This document shows positions 59,946-64,000 of a stretch of DNA of 64,000 bases, in pieces. The stretch comes from Empedobacter brevis_A. GTDB taxonomy: Bacteria > Bacteroidota > Bacteroidia > Flavobacteriales > Weeksellaceae. The translations under genes were made by a program, and so were the position numbers. Where the stretch lies: NCBI RefSeq assembly GCF_965118635.1, contig NZ_CBCPHV010000004.1, positions 267,655 to 331,654 on the forward strand. The letters are read 5' to 3'. Below the pieces are notes generated by a model. The model ran no database searches and was not told the origin of the DNA. It worked only from the letters and a program-made list of their open reading frames with translations. Within the stretch, counting starts at the first letter, position 1. Every line of letters begins with the position of its first letter.

Positions 59946-59953
59946 CAAATATA
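59946..59953 (-). promoter_or_regulatory. -7 box of glyA promoter
   Basis: On the minus strand TATATTTG, matching TAnnTTTG, 24 nt before the preferred ATG. Confidence 0.55.
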
Positions 59954-60035
59954 AGATTTTCGGACAAGATTTAAAATGTTAGAAAGCTGCTTTTTGAAAG
60001 ATAATTTCTTTTTCTATTTTCTTTACATTTACAGC

Positions 60036-61094
60036 ATGATAAATTCTACTTTTTGCATAGGTTTAATGTCTGGAACTTCTTTAGATGGTTTAGATATTTG
60101 TTATGTTCGATTTGATGATGATCAACATTTCGAGATTTTACAAGCAGAAACAATTGATTATTCAGACGAATGGCGAAATAAGTTAGCAAAAGCTTATGCA
60201 TATTCTGCGATGGATTTATGCGAATTGGATGTAGAATTTGGCTATTTTCTTGGTGAACAAGTGCAGGATTTTATTGCAAAATATAGGATAGAACAATTAG
60301 ATTTTGTTGCTTCTCATGGGCAAACGATCTTTCATCAGCCTCAAAAGTTCTTTACCTTGCAAATAGGAAATGGAGCGGCAATTGCTTCGCGTTGCGGACA
60401 AAAGGTTGTTTCCGACTTCCGTACGCAAGATGTTGTTCTTGGTGGACAAGGCGCTCCGTTGGTTCCTATAGGCGATGAGTTGTTGTTTAATGAATATGAT
60501 GCTTGTTTGAATCTTGGTGGATTTTCGAATATTTCGCTGAATAGAGAAGGAAAAAGAATTGCATTTGATATTTGCCCGATTAATATTGTGTTGAATCATT
60601 ATTCGAAACAATTGGGAAAGGAATATGATGAGAATGGTGATTTTGCAGCACAAGGAAAGATAAATATTGAACTAGTAAAGGAATTGGATTCGCTTGAGTT
60701 TTATAAACAATCTTTCCCAAAGTCATTAGGATTTGAATGGGTAGAAGCTGAGTTTTTAACAATTGTTGATAAGTATGATATTTCTGTACAAGATAAACTG
60801 TGTAGTTGTATAGAACATTTTGCGCATCAAATGCAGAAGATCTTTTCTTTTTATGATATTAACAATGTGTTGATAACTGGAGGAGGCGTTCGAAATGTAT
60901 TTTTTATCAATCGTTTACGAGCATTGACTTCTGTTGAAATCATTATTCCAAATGATAATTTAATCGATTTTAAAGAAGCTTTAATTTTTGCTTTCTTAGG
61001 ATTTCGTCGTGTTCAGAATAAAATTAACAGCTTATCTTCTGTTACAGGAGCGAGCAAAGATCATTCTTCTGGTGTAATTTTTGAACTTTTATAA
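60036..61094 (+). CDS. anmK: Anhydro-N-acetylmuramic acid kinase
   Basis: Cleaves and phosphorylates 1,6-anhydro-MurNAc to MurNAc-6-phosphate in peptidoglycan recycling. From ATG 60036 it has 352 residues, starting M-I-N-S-T-F-C-I-G-L-M-S-G-T-S-L-D-G-L-D, the family N-terminus. Other hallmarks are S-H-G-Q-T-I-F-H-Q-P, N-L-G-G-F-S-N-I-S and T-G-G-G-V-R-N. An upstream in-frame ATG at 59976 adds an unrelated hydrophobic stretch and is rejected. No other recycling gene is adjacent. Confidence 0.94.
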   Translation: MINSTFCIGLMSGTSLDGLDICYVRFDDDQHFEILQAETIDYSDEWRNKLAKAYAYSAMDLCELDVEFGYFLGEQVQDFIAKYRIEQLDFVASHGQTIFHQPQKFFTLQIGNGAAIASRCGQKVVSDFRTQDVVLGGQGAPLVPIGDELLFNEYDACLNLGGFSNISLNREGKRIAFDICPINIVLNHYSKQLGKEYDENGDFAAQGKINIELVKELDSLEFYKQSFPKSLGFEWVEAEFLTIVDKYDISVQDKLCSCIEHFAHQMQKIFSFYDINNVLITGGGVRNVFFINRLRALTSVEIIIPNDNLIDFKEALIFAFLGFRRVQNKINSLSSVTGASKDHSSGVIFELL

Positions 61095-61200
61095 TAATAT
61101 AACGCTGAATTCTTTAAACCTAAAATTTGTTCTGATTCTTAAAGGATAATTAGGTGGTTAAAAACGAGTTCATTATTTTTACGATTCTAAAAAAAATATA

Positions 61201-62361
61201 ATGATTGTTTCTAAACTTTTTAATAAATTTTTTCATAGCCAAACCTCAGGCGGAATACTACTAATTTTCTGTACTGCGTTCTCTCTATTACTAGCTAATT
61301 CTCCATTTGCAGAATCTTACGATGGTATTTGGCTAACAGATATGTTTGGTCATTCTTTTGCACATTGGATTAATGATGGTTTAATGGCTGTTTTCTTTTT
61401 CTTAATTGGTTTAGAATTGAAACGAGAAGTTTTTGTTGGCGAATTATCAGATACCAAAAAAGCTATTTTACCTGTTTTCGCAGCATTAGGCGGGATGTTA
61501 GCTCCAGCATTTATTTTCTTTTTAACAAACAGAGGAACAGATACTATTCATGGATTTGGAATACCAATGGCAACAGATATTGCATTTGCTGTAGCTATTA
61601 TAACAATGTTAGGGAAAAGAGTTCCATTATCACTGAAAGTATTTTTAACAGCATTAGCTGTAATAGACGATTTAGGGGCAATTATAGTTATTGCATTGTT
61701 TTATCCAAACCCAGATTTACCTTTAGATTTTACACAATTTGGTATCGCAATCGCTATTTTGTTAGGTCTTTTTGCATTGAATAAACTAAAAGTAAAATCG
61801 ATGATCTTATATATTATAGGAGGAATAGCTGTTTGGTGGTTTATGTTACATTCTGGTATTCATGCTACAATAGCTGGAGTTTTGGTGGCTTTTACAATTC
61901 CATTTGATAAAGACGATTCAAAATCTCTTTCTGCAAAAATGGAGCATGCTTTACATATTCCTGTTGCTTTTGTTATCTTACCATTATTTGCATTGGCAAA
62001 TACAGCAATCACGATAGAAGGAGGTGGATTAGCACATTTTAGTATTCCTTTAGCTTCAGGTATTTTCTTAGGCTTAGTTGTTGGAAAGCCAGTAGGGATT
62101 ACATTATTTACTTGGATAGCGGTTAAGCTAGGCTTGTGCGAATTACCTACAGCGGTTAATTTCAAACGCGTTTTCGGAGTTGGTATTCTTGGAGGAATTG
62201 GATTTACAATGTCAATATTTGTTTCCATGTTAGCTTTCAAAGATCCAAGTTATATCAACGAAGCAAAATTAATGATTTTAGTAGCTTCGTTAACCGCGGC
62301 GATTGTAGGTTTTATAGTATTAAAAATCTTATTGACAGCAAAACAAGATTATTCAGATTAA
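61201..62361 (+). CDS. nhaA: Na+/H+ antiporter NhaA
   Basis: Electrogenic antiporter that expels Na+ in exchange for protons. The 386 residues form about 12 membrane helices. The paired aspartates of the ion site lie in the V-I-D-D-L-G-A-I segment, and the N-terminal half carries F-F-L-I-G-L-E-L-K-R-E and G-I-P-M-A-T-D-I-A-F-A. It is a single gene with a terminator downstream. Confidence 0.96.
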   Translation: MIVSKLFNKFFHSQTSGGILLIFCTAFSLLLANSPFAESYDGIWLTDMFGHSFAHWINDGLMAVFFFLIGLELKREVFVGELSDTKKAILPVFAALGGMLAPAFIFFLTNRGTDTIHGFGIPMATDIAFAVAIITMLGKRVPLSLKVFLTALAVIDDLGAIIVIALFYPNPDLPLDFTQFGIAIAILLGLFALNKLKVKSMILYIIGGIAVWWFMLHSGIHATIAGVLVAFTIPFDKDDSKSLSAKMEHALHIPVAFVILPLFALANTAITIEGGGLAHFSIPLASGIFLGLVVGKPVGITLFTWIAVKLGLCELPTAVNFKRVFGVGILGGIGFTMSIFVSMLAFKDPSYINEAKLMILVASLTAAIVGFIVLKILLTAKQDYSD

Positions 62362-62398
62362 TAAAATCATTTTATATAAATGATATAAGATAGAATAG

Positions 62399-62433
62399 AA
62401 TCGAATTTTTCTTCGGAAGAATTCGATTTTTTT
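62399..62433 (+). terminator. Terminator after nhaA with UUCG tetraloop
   Basis: A 13-bp stem with one G-U pair (62399-62411 with 62416-62428), the very stable TTCG loop closed by C-G, and a T7 tract. Confidence 0.9.
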
Positions 62434-62473
62434 ATATTCAGGCGTTGTATATTCGTATAAATTTTTTGAATAA

Positions 62474-63694
62474 ATGAGAACGTATCAAGAAACAATCGAT
62501 TGGTTGTTTACAAATTTACCAATGTTTCAACGAGTAGGAGCATCAGCAATGAAAGCAGATTTAACGAATATCACAGCATTGTGCGAATATTTAGGAAATC
62601 CTCAAAAAAAGTTTAAGTCAATTCATATTGCTGGTACAAATGGTAAAGGAAGTACATCTCATATGTTAGCTTCCATTTTTCAAGAAGCAGGATATAAAAC
62701 AGGGTTAACAACCTCACCACATCTCAAAGACTTCCGCGAACGTATTCGTGTAAATGGAATAATGGCTGAAGAAGATTTTATAATTGATTTTGTATATAAA
62801 CACGAGCAAAAAATTATTGATCAAAAAGCTTCTTTCTTCGAAATAGCAATAGCAATGGCTTTTGAATATTTTGCACAACAAAAAGTAGATGTTGCGATTA
62901 TTGAAACTGGTTTGGGAGGACGATTAGATTCTACGAATATTATTTCGCCAGAACTTTCTATTATTACTAATATAGGTTTAGATCATACACAATTTTTAGG
63001 TGATACATTAGATAAGATTGCATTTGAAAAAGCAGGAATCATAAAACCGAACACAGCGGTTGTAATTGGGGAAACAACCGCAGAAACAAAACCAGTTTTT
63101 GAAGAAGTTGCGAAAGAAAAAAATGCAGAAATTATTTTTGCAGAGGAAAAACACTTTCAAGATTTACCTTCAGATTTGAAAGGATCTTATCAAATTAAAA
63201 ATAAACGTACTGTTTTAACCGTAATCGAGCAATTACAAAGACAAGACTGGACAATATCTTCAGAAAATATTACAAATGGATTATTGAACGTTGTAAAAAA
63301 TACAAACCTTCGTGGTCGTTGGGATGTTCTAGGTGAACATCCATTAATTGTTGCAGACACGGCGCATAATCCACATGGTTTAGTAGAAGTTTCAAAACAA
63401 ATAGACGAACAACCTTATAATCAATTGCATTTGGTTTTAGGATTTGTAAATGATAAAGATATTTTATCAATTCTTAATTTCTTTCCTAAAAAAGCTACAT
63501 ATTATTTTTGTCAACCAGATGTTCCTAGAAAATATGATATTGATGAATTGTATAAAATCATTCCAGAAGGTATCAAGGACAAACATTTTTTTGATTCTGT
63601 AGAGAAAGCATTAATTGCAGCAAAGGCAAATGCAGCAAAAAATGATATGATTTATATAGGAGGAAGTACGTTCGTAGTAGCTGAAGTTATTTAA
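62474..63694 (+). CDS. folC: Folylpolyglutamate synthase/dihydrofolate synthase
   Basis: Adds glutamate to dihydropteroate and/or lengthens the polyglutamate tail of folates. The 406 residues contain the Mur-ligase-type P-loop G-T-N-G-K-G-S (54-60), T-S-P-H-L-K-D-F-R-E-R-I-R, E-T-G-L-G-G-R-L-D-S-T-N and D-T-A-H-N-P-H-G. Length is normal. It works in the same pathway as folE in this window, but in a separate unit. Confidence 0.95.
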   Translation: MRTYQETIDWLFTNLPMFQRVGASAMKADLTNITALCEYLGNPQKKFKSIHIAGTNGKGSTSHMLASIFQEAGYKTGLTTSPHLKDFRERIRVNGIMAEEDFIIDFVYKHEQKIIDQKASFFEIAIAMAFEYFAQQKVDVAIIETGLGGRLDSTNIISPELSIITNIGLDHTQFLGDTLDKIAFEKAGIIKPNTAVVIGETTAETKPVFEEVAKEKNAEIIFAEEKHFQDLPSDLKGSYQIKNKRTVLTVIEQLQRQDWTISSENITNGLLNVVKNTNLRGRWDVLGEHPLIVADTAHNPHGLVEVSKQIDEQPYNQLHLVLGFVNDKDILSILNFFPKKATYYFCQPDVPRKYDIDELYKIIPEGIKDKHFFDSVEKALIAAKANAAKNDMIYIGGSTFVVAEVI

Positions 63695-64000
63695 TCATTG
63701 TATTGAATCTGTCGAGTATATAAAAAATGATTAATAAGTTTTCTTTAATAAATTTTATTAAAAATGTAAAGCCTATACTTTATAGTAAGAATATTTTCTA
63801 AAAACAGGTTTGACTAATCAAACATAGCATTGATAAAATACTTGAAAGAGATAACAAAGACATATAATAGCTCCTTTCTTCAGAAAACATCTCCCACTTT
63901 TCCATTATATAGAAGAGCATTTTCGCTTTAAAAAGGCTTATAAAAGGAATTAAACTAAAAAAGTTTAAAAAATATTTTGCGTTATACCAGTAAGTTAGGC
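63695..64000. other. Gene-free right end of the window
   Basis: AT-rich sequence after folC with no convincing coding region, RNA gene, clear terminator or exact TAnnTTTG box. A weak 9-bp inverted repeat (63691-63699 with 63726-63734) flanks the folC stop. The last 40 nt may belong to the leader of a gene beyond the window. Confidence 0.5.

Noticed and set aside
59976..60035. N-terminal extension of anmK
   Set aside because: It adds a Phe/Leu/Tyr-rich stretch before the conserved start; AnmK is cytoplasmic and normally begins just before G-L-M-S-G-T-S-L-D-G.
63695..64000. tRNA, rRNA or small gene at the right edge
   Set aside because: I could find no cloverleaf, no rRNA-like sequence and no frame longer than about 25 codons with support.
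1..64000. Defence system, mobile element, prophage or biosynthetic gene cluster
   Set aside because: No transposase, integrase, toxin-antitoxin, restriction, retron, CBASS-type or NRPS/PKS gene is present. The window is housekeeping and respiratory core genome.

Overview
The window is low-GC chromosomal DNA from a member of the Bacteroidota, most likely order Flavobacteriales and plausibly the Weeksellaceae/Chryseobacterium group. The evidence is: a fused ccoNO cytochrome oxidase gene; SprA (the type IX secretion translocon) with the gliding proteins GldB and GldC; an ATP synthase operon that stops after atpG; and many promoters of the Bacteroidota type TTTG-N18 to 21-TAnnTTTG. Genus is not provable from this window. 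I saw no tRNA, rRNA, insertion sequence, prophage, CRISPR array, defence system or biosynthetic cluster. Most of it is ordinary core genome.

Layout. 1-8190: respiratory module ccoI-ccoS-ccoNO-ccoQ-ccoP, then ccoG-ccoH-a TauE/UreH_2-like membrane protein; ccoS (54 aa) is a small gene that is easily missed. 8191-8933: gene-free, with a tandem array of 22-bp dyad repeats. 8934-17474: ruvA-sprA-gcvH-vanZ-like. 17494-22901: nadE, gldB-gldC, a TolC-type efflux protein, tsaB-DUF423 and a small secreted protein. 22941-28745: a very acidic protein, a YceI lipoprotein, an orphan ABC ATPase with a GNAT acetyltransferase, then an mscS-pdxJ-hydrolase operon. 28821-34234: DUF456, then rimP-nusA-infB. 34475-40245: TonB-dependent receptor, gamma-glutamyltranspeptidase, a small GNAT protein and a pirin. 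40409-44359: histidine degradation (hutH, DUF2809, hutU). 44497-51336: folE-cysS, a Porin_10-like barrel, a secreted esterase-DUF2891 pair and a small membrane protein. 51405-58196: dusB, then AtpZ/AtpI-like proteins and atpB-E-F-H-A-G. 58647-63694: glyA, anmK, nhaA and folC.

How the parts work together. The cbb3 oxidase genes encode the enzyme plus its copper-loading and assembly factors, and the ATP synthase operon uses the resulting proton gradient. SprA exports T9SS cargo, with GldB and GldC as gliding accessories. rimP-nusA-infB is the usual translation/transcription-factor operon, and its leader carries a terminator-like hairpin overlapping a six-codon reading frame.

Most interesting non-coding signals: (1) a 22-bp-period dyad repeat family at two distant intergenic sites (8345-8466 and 58506-58577); (2) Crp/Fnr-type operators at nearly the same distance (about 30 bp) from the -7 boxes of the ccoS operon and a YceI lipoprotein gene, the second a perfect TTGAT-N4-ATCAA; (3) a 10-bp inverted repeat straddling the -7 box of the TonB receptor gene; (4) the rimP leader; (5) long hairpins inside the atp operon after atpE and after atpA. 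Several gene starts were moved from the longest open frame on promoter or family grounds (hutH, glyA, anmK, tsaB, rimP, the porin, the AtpZ-like and second AtpI-like genes, the ABC ATPase).
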